A DNA stretch of 38,385 nucleotides from Gymnopus androsaceus JB14 (GCA_009733575.1 ML769681.1:45003-83387), one strand, 5' to 3'. Shown: positions 1 to 12,959, counted from the stretch's first letter. The notes: a model not told the origin generated them from the letters alone. Numbers and translations are program-made.

Positions 1-2064
1 TGGTGCCTTGATCTAGTAATTGTTAATTCACCCTATTATATTGTGAACGACACGGAAACTGACCAATATAACTGTCCCTCTGCACACACGGGAGATGATC
101 TTTTCGATCAGATCAACCGGCGAAAGCAACAAAAGAGGTTGGCTCTGTTGAAATGTCACGAGTTGCGGACCGGCTTGTCATCGGTTTGGGGAAGATAATT
201 GCTTGTAAGGAACAGATGGCTTCTCTATGCGTGCACAACAAGTCGAACATTCGGAAGAAAAGAGAAAGGGGGAGATGCAGTATATCTCCGTTATTCGAGT
301 GTAGTTTTGTTGTGGAGAAAATTGGTTTCAGGTTCCATTGGGAATTACTGTTCGGCCCGTCATGGAGGAGTTATGAGGGTTTGATGTTTGGTGAACAATC
401 CAAGCGCTCGTTCACAGCAAAACTCATACATTGAGATCAGCTGTAACTCGGAATTAACTCGACGCAGAGGAAACAGTGTTTGCCGCTGAGAGGCTCAAAC
501 CAGCCAAGATAATACTCTTGACTAGGTGTGTCATCATGCACATGAACAAGTAAAAAATGATCGAATCTGTAGCTTTGTAGGCTTGCAAATTTGAATAATA
601 AGGCCTTGGGGTGTGAAAATTGACTACTTCGGTTGCTGCCTCTGTAATTCCATTTTTTGAGGAGTTGGGTTTTGAAAATTTGCACTTGAAGAACGGAAGG
701 GTGGAAGGGCTTTATGACCACACAAAGGACAAAAGCTTTTTGTTCTTATTACAGCTTCTTGTTTTTTTGTTTCGGCAATTTATGTCCCTGAATCATGTGC
801 GCAGGCATGCTATCTTCTCAAAATTTGAAAGTAGACTCAGTTCACATGTCCAACTACTTCCTTTCCTTCTATTTCCTTGCACCGGCGCACTCCCATGATG
901 TCTTCATTGTCCTCTTTCCAGCCCACCACGATTGAAACATTCTCTCCTCGTGTAGCACCATGTCAATGGGTGGTTCCTGTCTATGCTACATCTATACCTT
1001 GATGCTCAAAGTGTCCACTTTCTATTCACCAGACGCTTCGCGTCAAACCTGTTTTCCATCCCTATGCTCGTAAAGCAGATAGGCCTTCGCCTATTGGTAA
1101 TCCACCACCTTCTCCTCGGGCTGTCCTGTCGATTGTCGAAGGTGGCATCTCCTCCGCCTTCTCCATTGACTGAACCAGAGGACTCCATCAGTTCATTACC
1201 TGGAGTTCATGTAATCCTTGTACTCCCACCGAATACAAATGTTAATGTCAAGAATGCGGGCTGGCCTCATTCACTAAAAACTGGTTATCGTGTAAGTTCT
1301 AGCTCACTCTCCTTGCCCTCTGTTGGCTAAAACACTTCTAGAAAACTGCCCGCGAGGCTGTTGACCAGTATCTGGATACTCAGCATAGACTTAGCAAACA
1401 AACCCAAGTGCTTTGAGCAAAGCTCATAAACATGTAGGTTGCTTTACCCACTATCTTGTTCAAGTCTTCTTATACCCTCATACCTTTTAGATCAAAGACG
1501 AATTACCTGCTTTCAGGGATCATCAGAACCACTGGGGTGCAGATACTCTCCTCCAAGATCAACTCAAAAGCAAGAAAGACACCGAAACGAAAGTGGAGAA
1601 ACGGGAAGCAGAGAAGCGCGAGGGAGATAAGACTACAGGAAGGAAAACATCGAAGTGATAACAATAACTTGGCATGCCTAATCCTTAGTGTTATTGTTAT
1701 TTCATTGGGGAACTTTCTGAATTTTATCATGCAAATTGGATTGAGAAGTCGAAGTTTCACAAAAGGAACAGATGTCCAGTTGATTTAGTACGTGTGAATG
1801 CTGCTTGCTGCTACTTTTAATTATTGGTTTTCCTAGATAAAGCACAGGAGTGCGGAAACGAAATCCCAGCTCTTTTTCCTCCACTCTCTGCAGCTGGCTG
1901 CGGTCTTGCATACACCCATTTTCTCTACACTCACACGACATGCCACGGACACGCCATTTTCTACCCAAAGCAAGCCAACCCTTCTTTCCCATACAGTTGT
2001 TCTAACCTCTCTGTAGACATCGATATCCTCGATCTTAACAATAAGGGCTTTCAAAGTATCTTCG
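1..2064. other. No supported gene
   Basis: Only short open stretches on both strands are visible. Some 3' parts (about 1824-2064) may be exons or decayed exons of the fragment that follows, because the reading frame at 1980-2090 gives plausible protein before it closes, but no consistent exon chain could be built. No RNA gene or clear repeat was seen. Confidence 0.4.
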
Positions 2065-2529
2065 TTGAACCAATATACATCCCCGAAAATTGCAACAGAG
2101 TCCTGTCAATCACCCACCAAGCATGATGTTCCTTGCCTGCCTCTTGTCGAATCAAGTTTCGCAGGCTGGCTTACTCTCCAGCCCTATATCCATGACTCGG
2201 ACGTCTTGCTTGGTCAAGATCGGTTTCGAGTCTTTTTCCAAAGGCATCAATATCTTCCATGGAATCCTGTACTTAAAGTCCATGGTGACATTGTCATTAT
2301 GCAATTTGGGAAGAAAAACATACAGAACATTGTGAGTCCTCATTCAGGAGATAAGAAACAGGCGCAACTTATTGCAAGACGGTGAGCATCAGGGTCCCTT
2401 CATCTTCTTCTCGCTGATCACTTTCAAATCAAAGATTTGCCTCCCATCTATCAGATTTTCAGGAACGTCGAGGACGACGACCTAAGCCATTGCTTCAGCT
2501 GTAGGCTGGAGTGTTGCTGGCTTTATTAA
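2065..2529 (+). pseudogene. 3' fragment of an unidentified fungal gene
   Basis: Reading from about 2065 to 2381, a GT-AG intron at 2382-2462 (donor GTGAGC, acceptor TTTCAG) and a last exon 2463-2529 ending in TAA give about 127 residues. The middle is rich in aromatic residues, with an acidic DSDVLLGQDRF stretch followed by FFQRHQYLP, and the end is Cys-rich (HCFSC, ECC). It resembles hypothetical proteins I associate with repeated families in mushroom genomes, but I cannot name a domain or function. No convincing ATG lies at the start. The neighbouring frame is open immediately upstream, so either a frameshift near 2065-2100 or an unrecognised intron precedes it. It lies in the same orientation as the NGN/KOW gene downstream. 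Confidence 0.4.
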
Positions 2530-2714
2530 ATAACCTATTATACATTGATTATACTTGTATCGATTAAATGACCAAATAACTTGTACTTTCATATTTATGT
2601 GCACAAAACATTAGTTGTGTCTTTTTGTCAGTTTCTGACTGGAATTGCGAGTTTATAGTTACCGTTGGCCAAAAAGGAGGTCGGTGTTTGAGCATTTTTG
2701 GTCTTATTTAAGTT

Positions 2715-2876
2715 TTGGATTGTTTTCAAGTTTTTAATTGTTTTCAAGTTTTCAGTTGTTTTCAAGTTTTTAATTGTTTTCTAGTTTTCAGTCGTTTTCA
2801 AGTTTTTGATCGTTTTCAAGTTTTCAGTCGTTTTCAAGTTTTTAATCATTTTCAAGTTTTCAGTCGTTTTCAATTT
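2715..2876. repeat. 18-bp minisatellite, about nine copies
   Basis: An 18-bp unit of the form GTTTTCAAGTTTTYARTY repeats about nine times with few changes. Because 18 is a multiple of three, the plus strand stays open and would encode a periodic Phe-Gln-Val-Phe-Asn/Ser-Cys/Arg peptide. That is most simply a by-product of the repeat. A single further partial copy occurs near 3000. Confidence 0.85.
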
Positions 2877-3330
2877 TGTACATATGTAAAATACCTGTAC
2901 TATATCTATCTGTACGTTTACTATTTATTATGAGTGTACAATTTTATCTTTGTATTACGCTGTTTTTTTTTGGTTGTTCTCAAGGCTCTGGTCAAATTAA
3001 GTTTTCAAGTTTTTAGATGCAACCTTTGCGTCACAAGCGCCGTCAAGCGCCAACTTCCTTTTTGGTTGAAAAATCTGGCCGATGGCAGGTATATCTACAG
3101 GAATGCATCATGTAAGCAACTTTTGTTTTGCTCAGTTTCATACCACCATCAGCAGTGGCGGCAAGTCTCCCCAATGACCTCCACGGTGAGTAATCTGTAA
3201 GTTTAAAGGACAAAAGACTAATGCATAGCTTGTATAGACTGGTACAATGATGCCCAACCAGGTATTAGCAAACTTCGGACAGATGATGGCACCACAATGA
3301 ACGAAGAGAACTAACTTTCAACGTTTTAGT

Positions 3331-6300
3331 TCATCGACCTCGAAGCCCAAGTAGACAGCGACGATGAATTGAGTTACAACTCAGATGGCAATGGTAGTTC
3401 AGGTAACTTTCAGAGCGATCTATCATCCTTGCAGGTCGATGCTAACTCTTGTATCCTTTGCAGACTTCATCGATGATGCTCCCTACAATGCTCCCTATGG
3501 CGGAGTCAGAGATCCCCTCCCTCCCGCTCCCTCCGCTCCTTCTTCTTCCTCTCTTCCTCCTGCTTCATCTCCTGCTCCTCCTCCAGAATCATCCCGGCGA
3601 TTGGCACAGCTAGTTGGACAAATTCAGGAAAAATATGTCGAAAGGTCTTTTCTAGAAATGGGCCACATCCGAGAACCCGAAGTGCAGCCCAAAGCTGAAA
3701 ATCCCACATATGACAGGACCCTTGTACTACGCACTGAGGACTGGCGTCTTTGGCATATTAAATGCAAAGTATATCCCCGATATATCAACAATAAACGAGT
3801 CCACTCTAAATCCTTCTCATAGCCTTCGCAAGAGTATTTCCTAGTGTACGAGCTGATGATGATGCATCGTGATCTCAAGGACAAATTCCGATCTGTATTC
3901 TACAACCCCCACAATATAGGCTTTCTGTATCTTGAAGCTCAGTTCTTTAAGACAGGGCCGAGATTGCTGAGGGAGGTTCTGAGAGCGTTCTGCGACATTA
4001 GAATGTCATCTTTGGCCTTGGTGCCCGAGGCAGATCTCAGGAACTGCCTGTACATTATTAACACAAACAATGACCCAGTTTTCGCTCCTCAGCAATGGGT
4101 ACAAGTCAAGAGAGGTCTCTACAAAGGAGACATCAGTCTCGTTTGTGATACATTTCATGGTGCTGGCTCCGCTCGCGGAGTGAAAATATGGGTGGTCCCT
4201 CGACTTGGTCTCACATACGAGGATCGCTCTTCTTCCTCATCTTCAAAGCGCAAATGTCGCAGTCCTTGTCCCCCTTTGAAACTTTTTGATCGTGAATCAT
4301 GTATGCAACTGGAGGGTTCGTTAGAGGTCGGGAAATTCATGTATTCATACAAATCCTGGTCCTTCAAATATGGACTTCAGGTCAAGGCTTTCCATCCTTC
4401 CTCTCTCTCTCCAGCTCAGGAAATGCCTACGAGTGTTTATAGCCTTTTTATGGAGGCACAGAATTTGGCTGGGATTGCTTTCTCTTCGAAGAAGCAACCA
4501 TGCCTTTGCCTTCATGTTGGCATTTTGAGCCAGGAGAATCTGTGACTGTTCATGGTACAGATGGAGAGGCATACTGCGGAATGGTATCAGCGGCACCTGA
4601 AGGCAATATATGTGAGGTCAATGTGGTCAGCAAAGGCTTACAAGTTGTACCAGTTTGAAATTTGGAGAAGGGTATCATTCTGGGTGAATACATCAAAGTC
4701 CTAGTGGGGGTCCATGTTGGGGAAATGGGATTCGTTGTGGCTCAAAGTGGGGCTCATCTGGGAGTCTGTGTGGGTGCACACACGAACGGAGTTGTAAGTT
4801 CCATTGCAGCCAGTTGTGTTTTCATTCTCACATCAGTTTTGCCTAGGATTTTCTTGTTCACGTGAATTCGGTAAAACTGTCAACACCGGAATTTACAACC
4901 TCTGTAATGCCTTGGATCAACATCAAAGTGACATTGCTTCCTCAACCATTTTCAGGTCGGTCAGGAGTCGTGAAAAATGACATTGTTGATGCCCAATGAT
5001 CACTGCGTCTCGGTGTCCAACTTTTGGATGGACAGAGCATTGAAGTGGGCTATTACAATGTGTGGGAGCGCTGGTAAATACAAAGAACCCTGGTTTCGTT
5101 CCTAGCTAATTATCTCTCCAGGTCACGAAAAGTTTTAGCAATTTATCAACCCCTCCAATGCCACCAGCAGCAATACAATGTTGAGACTCCTTGGAAAGAA
5201 GTACACATCCGGGTCATATCAGGTAATTATTGCAACCAACAGGGAATCATTAAGAATGTTCGCCGCGATTTCAGGAGCTCACTTCGGCTTTCCTTGTATC
5301 TCAATGCAAAGTGTTGTTTGATTGAAATTGACTACTTAGATGTCGTTGAATTGCAGTATGTGTTTTTTAATTTCTTTCTCACTAATGCACCTTTCTCCAG
5401 GACCAACCAGCCATTGCTGGATTATTCTCCACTCCAGGAAGATCAGCTACTGGAATTTGGTGTCAATCCCTCGATCCACGCAATGTGTACGGGCCCTGTG
5501 CCTTGGATTGGTGTTAAGGTGGACTTTATTGATGGGAATTATAAAGGGGAATATGGAGTAGTACGAGGTGTCGATCATTACAAGACAGACATAGAGAAGA
5601 AAAGTGGGCTCATGTTAACAGTGGAACGATACACGTTTGCTGCCCTTGGATCCAATCGACTTGTTAAGGTGGATTATAACAATGTTAGATATCATAAGTA
5701 GGTGTCTTCTGTCAGCTTTCTGTGCAACGCTCATGTTCTCTCCCAGAACCAAGTTATTCCTTTGCAATGTATACCAACCCAGCAAGAAGCAATCCTTCTA
5801 TCTGCCAAACTCTCTGTCTGAAGATGAAAGCCAGACATCCTCTGTGCCATCTGATGCATCTACTCCAATGCCATCTACTCCAATGGTGTCTACTCCAATG
5901 CCAACTGAGTGGGAAAAATGGACGATATTCATGGGTCCCTGGTCTGCAACTTACGACTACTCACCCCAATTGCCAATGCCATCAATGTTTCGGTCGCCTT
6001 CCCCACCAGCGCCTTCTTCATTATTGTTACCGCCAGCTGAGCCCCTTGAAGAAAATATTTTCGGAAATGCTTGGATTCTGCATCCTGGCCTTACAGGAAT
6101 CGAAATCGCAGTGGATCTAAAGCCCGACACATCTCTTGGCAGCCTCGGAAAGAAATCCCAAGTCTATGTCAAAAGATTCCCTGACTCAAATGGAATTTTC
6201 CAACTCATGTCCGGTCAGACTATTGTCCCATGGCAATTGGTAATCCCCTTTCATGATCATCCAAAGCCTGCCACAGAGAAGAGACTCATGGTTGTGGCTC

Positions 6301-6599
6301 GAAATTTGCTTCCCCACATCGGGAAACTGGTCCGTCAGATACATCATTTCTACAAGAACAAGAGGACCGAGAAGAATCACCTCTTATTGTTGACAATGGT
6401 TGAGTGCCCAGGTTTAGCAGAAGAGATAGGTCACGAATGTCTGGAAATGCATCCCAACGACCTCGAGTTTGTGAAAGAGACACCTGCAGAGCGGAAATTT
6501 TCCAAGGGACTTTTGAGGGATCTCAGAAAGGAATATTCGTACAGTCCTGTAGAAACACGACCTCGTATGACAGACTCAAATGGTATCCTTACATTTTAG
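3331..6599 (+). pseudogene. Spt5-like NGN/KOW-domain protein (decayed)
   Basis: Spt5 family proteins bind RNA polymerase II and nascent RNA through an NGN domain followed by KOW motifs; repeated Spt5-like copies of unclear role occur in mushroom genomes. Here an acidic N-terminus (3331-3393), a Pro/Ser-rich linker and an NGN-like region (about 3740-4060, starting WHIKCK) are followed by KOW-like segments near 4105 (VQVKRGLYKGD), 4690 (IKVLVGVHVGEMG), 4915 and 5510 (VDFIDGNYKGEYG), then an STPMP-repeat C-terminus. GT-AG introns fit at 3394-3463 (branch GCTAAC), 3769-3822 and 5698-5746. A one-base loss in the T run at 4445-4449 shifts the frame, and in-frame TGA codons lie at 4656-4658 and 4997-4999. 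Exon limits between 4790 and 5400 are uncertain and the true start was not found. The gene ends TAG at 6597. Confidence 0.65.
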
Positions 6600-6926
6600 A
6601 TATCGTATGTAAGTAAATACAAGTGAACGAATAACACATATGTATACTGTCCTTTTGTTCCACATGCAGTCTGCGGCAAGATGTCAGAACCACAGGTTAG
6701 AGGGTCCGCAATGACCGTATAAACTACGATCGAATTCGCTCACTCACTACTGTCTGGCCCTTTGTATTCTCGAAACAAAAAAAGTACAAAGATGCAATTG
6801 TTGTTGTGATCCCACCCTTGCCCTTGAATATTCTTATTATCATTTTTGGTAGGCACCTATCTTTGTACATAAATACTGTCCAAAACTTCCCTCATAGAGC
6901 ATCCTCTGTGACCCGCTGCAGTTGAA

Positions 6927-9900
6927 ATGCTCGGCTCACTATTGAAAGCTTTACAAGCATATGATTCTCATACAGCAGAAGTATGCTATCAGTATCATTT
7001 ATTGCTCGAATATTCTCATTAACTGTATCTCAACAGTCTTCTGATGCCACTGAAATATCGAATGATCCAGTGATTCCTGGTTCTTTTCTCTCCCAAGCCT
7101 GTGGCTCTCAACCTGGCGCAGTAAGTGCTTTGCAATCCAGTTAGCTTCAAATGTTAACGCCTTTTCAGTACAGCATATCTGACATTGATAGTAGAATGCA
7201 GTCGCTGCATCTGGATGAGCATGCGTCTCCTCAGGCTAAAGACGTCAATCATAATGTATGTAGTTTTTTGATTTGAGGTTAGATTCGGGGCTCACACTCT
7301 ATCTAAGACTCGTAGTGTATCCGGGGTCACAGCTCAAATGGTGTCACTGTATCTGGAAGAGCCTCCCCTACTTCCTACAGCTCAGGGCGTCAATCCTGCA
7401 ACAGGAGCATTATCCACGAACGATTTATTGGAGATGCTAATCACTGCGTCGGAGTTGTTGGCCACCCCTATGGACACCTTGGCCCACAATAAACTATTCA
7501 CATCTTCCACTGAATTCTACCAACATCACAGCACGGGATTCCTATCCATGCAGTCTTTGGACCCTTCAGAAGCCCTGACTGGACTCAATGCTGTTGCTAA
7601 TATGAAGCGGGTCGTGCCTGCTTATCGGCCAGGTCGCAGTTTTGGTCGCATGCCAACTCCAAACCCAACATGTCAAACGCACTCACCTTCACCTTCCCTT
7701 CCACCCACAAAAATCCATCAGAAAGAAGCTCAGACATTACAACTTCTTGAAGAGCAGTTCAAAAAATACCATCATCAAGTCTTCGACAAAGATTTCGCAT
7801 CCCAGACAGAAGAAGTTCAGCAGAGGACGTTAGACAAAGTGAATACATGGCTCGAGAGAAACCTAGTCACACTGGGAAACCTCGAGGAGAGGGCAAGAGA
7901 AAGGAGAAAGAAGCAGAGATCGGGGGGTCGTACGTCTGATCCAGAGAATGACCGTCGGAATTTATTGGAAGGGCGCATGAGGAATCTCTACGGGAAGATA
8001 TGTGCTCTATACGCACCTCTCATTCCCAAAGAGCCAATTGAGGTCAACGCTCATAAGTCCCGCTCTCATATTCATTTTCACGTTATCTCAACAATCACAG
8101 ACTGCCTTGACGAATCTACCCTCCCTCACATGGACCAAATAAACCAAATTCTCATCCTTCTTGCCGTGATCTGCAGCCTGGTCATTGGCCTGTCCTTTGA
8201 TCAATGTAACTTCCTCATTGGCGTTGCAGTGATGCTCATCAAACTGGGAATGTCTACCACTGGCGCTGGCCGTAGCGATCCATTTTATCAATTCTCAACC
8301 TCACAAAACAATATAATTGAAGGCATGCCAACATCTCTATCTGATGCCCTCAAGAAATTCGGTGTCGATGGTTGTTTTGATCTCTATGCTGCCTGTCCGT
8401 CATGTAACTGCACATACAAGGTTCACGCCTTGCCAGGAAAGCGGGAATTTTTCCATTTTCCCGAGTTCTGCAACAATGACATTGTTGGCAAAGAAGGCAC
8501 CCACAAGTGTGGTGCTAATCTGTTAACAAAGTGGTGCAATGATACCATCCAGCCCATCAAACCCTGCCTTATCCCTTCCTTCACCGACTACATTGCCCAT
8601 TGTCTCCAGGACCCTGTATATCTCAATCAATCTACGGAAGCCACTGACGCAGCTCTCGAATCAATTCGGACTGGAAATGCATCAGAAACGGTGCAGAACA
8701 CATTCAAAGCCAATTTTACACAAGATTTCAAAGGGCCAGATGGAAAACTTTTTGTCGACCGTGGTGACAAAATCAGATTGGCCTTTTCCATTCACGTTGA
8801 CTTCTTCAACCCTAACTGTATCACACACAGAGGCACTCATGCATCTATTAGAGTTGTCTTGTGTGCCAATCTTGCTCTCGATGCATCGATCTGATACCTT
8901 TCAGAGTATTTGTACCAATATCTCATCCCTGGTCCGGTTGAGCCAGACTATGACGAACTCGACCACTATCTTCGACCCATTCTCGAGGAGTTTGTCAGAG
9001 TATGGCGACCTGGCATCAGAGTCTCTTGGACTGCCAGTTCCGAGTCGGGGGCAGCAGTTGAAGCAGGAATCCTCCTCTCTGTAAATGATCTACCTGCCGC
9101 TCGAAAGGCTGCTGGTTTCTTGGGACCAATGTCGGACTTCATTTGCACTGTGTGCAATCTTCGAGGCAAGCATCATATTTTCAATGTCAATCATGATCAT
9201 CGGCCTCGTCAAAGTGTTGAGGAACTACGCCGCTTGTCAGAGGCCTATAGGAATGCTCAGACACTCTCAGAGCGCAAGAAGATCCTCCAGACACACGGTG
9301 TTCGATGGTCGTCCTTCTGGTTACTTGAGTATTGGGATCCTACCCAAATGCTTGTAATCAACGCTATGCATTGTATCCTAGAGGGTGTCGTGCACTACCA
9401 CTGCTGCCATGTTCTCCATCTTGACACTTCAGCTACCTGAATCAGTGCTGATGGTTTCAAATTTGCGTTTGACTGGCCCTGGACTCCGTACGACCCCAAG
9501 ACAGTCTCTAAAGACCTGAAGATACCAGAGCAACAGGTGGTCTCGGTGGTCAAAGTTCAGAAGGCCCTTTCTTTGGCTATCTCAGGAGATAAGGCATTGA
9601 CCCTCGAACAACTGTGGACTCGACTGGATAATCAGGGGACCCTTGGGTCTCTCCAGTTTGTTGCTCACACACTGGGACTTCCCATGACTCTTGACAGTCT
9701 GAGCTCAAAAGTCTCAATGATTCATGTACAACGTGCTTGTCGTGCCTCAAAGAAGCCAGGTCTCGTACGTGCTCCTACAGGCCTTCCGACTACAAAATCA
9801 CATTACATAGCTTTGCTTGTTGACTGGGTGAGTGAACTATCACTATTTAGAGGGACACATTGGTGATATCTTTCACACAGAGATTGCTCCAACCTCATAG

Positions 9901-10634
9901 CTCTACTGCCTTCATTATCCCTACAGGTACACCAGAACCCCTCTCACACATTCAACAGGTCATTCGGTATGCCACCACTGCATCTTGGCTGAACTCGGTA
10001 CCAAAAAACTATGGGGAAGCTAATGCGGGATCAATCAAAGCAGACAAGTGGCGTATATTGAGCACGGTCTATCTCCCCATAGCACTCATCACTCTCTGGG
10101 GTGACGATGACGGTCGCGCTCCCCCATCCGACTCATTCCTAATGAAGGCTCTGGATCATACAATGGCACTTTTCCAGGCCACTATCATTGCCTGCAAATA
10201 CACCATGACTTCCTCTCGTACTGAAGCCTTCCAGAAATACTACAACCAATGGGTTGGTGGATTACATACATTGTTTCCACATACTCGTGAAGGCACCCCC
10301 CGGCCCAACATCCATGCTGGTCAGCACATCTATGACTTTCTTTTACTCTTTGGACCCATTATCTCATGGTGGTGTTTCCCCTTTGAATGTCTCATTGGAG
10401 CCATCCAGAAGATCAACACAAATGATCATATTGGCGGTATGTTTTCAGTAACTAGTTATAAAGAATAATCTTATCCCATGGTTAGGTCCTATGGAAGCTA
10501 CCATTGTAAGGACTTTAGTACGAACACTTAGTGATGCTGAGGATATCATAGATCTTGATGATATCATTGCACACGCCGCTCGTTATGACTATTCCCATAA
10601 TAGATCTGTCATGCTCAATTTGTCGAGACAGTGA
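6927..10634 (+). pseudogene. tnp2/CACTA (EnSpm)-type transposase gene
   Basis: The protein would cut and rejoin DNA at element ends through an RNase H-fold DDE domain. A six-exon model closes in frame: 6927-6980, 7037-7120, 7169-7255, 7308-9827, 9881-10436 and 10486-10634, giving about 1,149 codons. A Cys/His cluster lies at 8390-8520 (CPSCNC, then FCN and HKCG). The tnp2-like core includes YLIPGPVEPDYDELD (about 8925), CTVCNLRGK (9147) and AMHCILEGVVHYH (9363), and the C-terminal part includes WWCFPFECLIGAIQK (10370). Two in-frame TGA codons, 8892-8894 and 9438-9440, fall in otherwise continuous exon 4, each at a site where arginine would fit. The residue before AMH is Asn (AAC, 9360-9362) where I expect a conserved Asp. 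No CACTA-like terminal repeats were found, so the element borders are unknown. Confidence 0.75.
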
Positions 10635-11494
10635 CTGGACGTACTTGCGTGTCTGCGTCTTCGGCTCATGCTTCTGCATATTGGCCTTGACGCAGTAACA
10701 TTGAATCACCTGCATTGATTTATAGTCTTTCAATTAACTTATTATGCGTGCAGAAATTCTAGCAGAATTATCTTATATCAAGCACACTTTCTGGTACCTG
10801 GTTTTTTTGTCATTCATGTACAAATATTAGTAACCATAATCTATCTGTTGCACATCACTTGAATTCACACCTGAAATGTACTGAATCTTACTAGTTATCA
10901 TCTCATATCATATAGCTTGAATCTAAAGCTAACTATTTGTACTTGATTCTATGTTTGATTTTGAGAGATTCAGTCAACTTTTGAATGCTCCAGAAAGAGG
11001 TAAAATCAGGATGGAATTCATTATATATGTTACACATCAGGATTTGTCTGCTTTCGGGTGACAATTCGGTAGACCTTAATTTTTTCCCTTTCCTGTGTGT
11101 CTGGCGACGTGTCATTCTATCCTTGTCACAAGACCAAGATGGTTTCTTTGTTTCCACTGTCTTCGCATGGGAGAAGATGTGCTACTCTAATGGTCTAGCG
11201 GTGCTTTGGGTACTGTGAATCGGGATACTAGTTTTATAGTCATGCGAGAGGGGGATGGAGATGCTGCTGGTTAGAGTGTAGGAGACAGAGAAGACAAGGG
11301 AGATCTGGGAATCTGACCGCTCACTCTATCTTCCAGTGTCATTGCCATCTTTCCCATTATTCAAAACATACAGATTCTTCCTCAAACCCTTCCTTCCTTC
11401 TTCCCCCTTTCTCTCTTTCTTTTGGAGCTAGTAGTTGTAGTACCAAGTAAGTTTTCATTTAATACCTTCCAAAGTTAAGAGAATATCATAAGTA
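10635..11494. other. Intergenic, no gene seen
   Basis: AT-rich sequence downstream of the transposase gene with only short open stretches on both strands. It may contain the 3' untranslated region and the right end of the CACTA-type element, but no terminal repeat matching the left side was recognised. A pyrimidine-rich tract lies at 11385-11425. Confidence 0.5.
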
Positions 11495-11582
11495 GGGCAT
11501 GTAGCCAAGAGGTTATTGCATTCACTTTGCATGTTTATATGCAACTTGTCCCCACTGCCCGGTTCAAATCTGGGCTTGTCCA
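11495..11582 (+). other. tRNA-like module (tRNA pseudogene or SINE head)
   Basis: An 88-nt stretch holds a box A match (TAGCCAAGAGG) and a box B match (GGTTCAAATCT) at tRNA-like spacing. Ends GGGCATG and CTTGTCC pair at five Watson-Crick positions plus one G-T, with one T-T mismatch. The T arm is sound: CCCGG, loop TTCAAAT, CTGGG. The D stem has a mismatch and the anticodon stem pairs at only three of five positions, so no anticodon can be assigned safely; an alternative stem TTGCAT/ATGCAA lies in the middle. This favours a decayed tRNA or the head of a tRNA-derived SINE over a working tRNA gene. Confidence 0.5.
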
Positions 11583-12270
11583 TGTATCTTGCTGCTTGAG
11601 TCTTTATTTTCTTGTTTTGCTGGCATATTTCAAGATTTTTATAGAGGCATCCTTGTTTATTTTGCTCAACATTTTGTCCCTGAAACCCAATGTCAATTAA
11701 AAGTGTTTTGCATCGAAGCTCAGTGACCTCCACATGGAAAGATGGTATGGGACGCAATTTTTGGTAGGGTGCATCTCAAAGGCTTAATTTGGATGATTCA
11801 GTATAGGTGGTGGATTGGAGTGGGCGGGGAAAGGGGAAATGGAGTACAAATGACAATGCCAATACTGTACATATGTTGTGGAATGAGCAGTAGGAGGGGA
11901 GATGAACAGTTGTAGGAAAGTTCAAACAAGCTAACAATTTAATTTAGCTAGATCCTCCAATAAGGAACAATTTCTGGAAACGAGATGTGTACCAGCTAAG
12001 AAATTCCATGGAGAGCAGACAACATTAGTGGCGGTATAGCTCATCCTTATCCCTATCCCTGATACCCTCCATCAACAGATGCGCAATGGTATTCATTGTA
12101 TTCACTGTACCGAGTGCATGAAACCACTGAAGCGACGCAAAACAAAACAGAATGAAATCTCTGCATGCAGCAGAGGCAGTAATGATTCATGCTCGTGATT
12201 TGTAAAACCGACAGCATCAGCATTTCCCCTGATTTATAAATGGTATAATCAGCATAATGGTATAAATATT
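11583..12270. other. Non-coding, no gene seen
   Basis: No supported coding region. The part directly after the tRNA-like module could be the body of a SINE, but no second copy is present in the window to define it. Positions 12241-12270 are AT-rich (ATAATGGTATAA) and resemble sequence that continues beyond the element at 14085, which is expected if that element was inserted here. Confidence 0.5.
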
Positions 12271-12690
12271 CACCCCGGCGGACTGAGTTATTATCAGTTG
12301 AAATTTTACAGGAAATTTGTCAAGTAAAGTATACACTTTTTCCTGTGCAATCTCCTGCGAGAAAGGAGATCTTTTGCATTGGTAAATGAACCTGGGAAAG
12401 ATAACCTTTTACACTATAAATCTCCCCTGAAAAAATTAGGAGCTTTTGCCGAGGATAAAAAAGGACAATTTCGTGAGAAATTTCTTTCCTTTCACACATG
12501 TAAAAGATGCTGGGAAAATTTGTCTTTTTCAGCTGAAATCTCCGCTGTAATTGGCTTCCTTTCCTATTAGAAATACACAATGACACTATTGTTCTTTCCT
12601 GTAAACTTTTCCGAGGGAGGGTGGTAGGTGAACCAGGTGCTGCCCTGCCGCAAGGGCAGCAGATAGCCCAGAATGAGGGCAGAGTCTGGG
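12271..12690 (+). repeat. Left long terminal inverted repeat
   Basis: It pairs with 13665-14084. Several short hairpins are embedded (for example CTCCTGCGAGAAAGGAG), and the inner end carries a GGGCAGCAGATAG motif found on both arms. Differences between the arms are scattered substitutions and small indels. Confidence 0.85.
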
Positions 12691-12959
12691 GCTGACATAT
12701 TGTACGAATAGCAGTGGCGCTAATTTCAAATGCTACATTCCAATGCAGTTTTTTCAATACAAAGTATATTGGCATAAACATTGACATTGTCACTAAGTAG
12801 ATGAGCTATCAGAACCCAATTATTCCTCAATGGGACCACACTGGCTTATTTACCTATTCGATGTGTGAGGGGTGAAAGTGTGCCCATGCTGGCACATGGC
12901 GGTTACTCATGCAGTTTCAAGAGCAGGATTTTAGACTTGAACCACTCCCTGCTGCAGAG

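Noticed and set aside
2715..2933. A 72-codon membrane-like gene of FQVF repeats
   Set aside because: It is the translation of the minisatellite, with no coding context beyond it.
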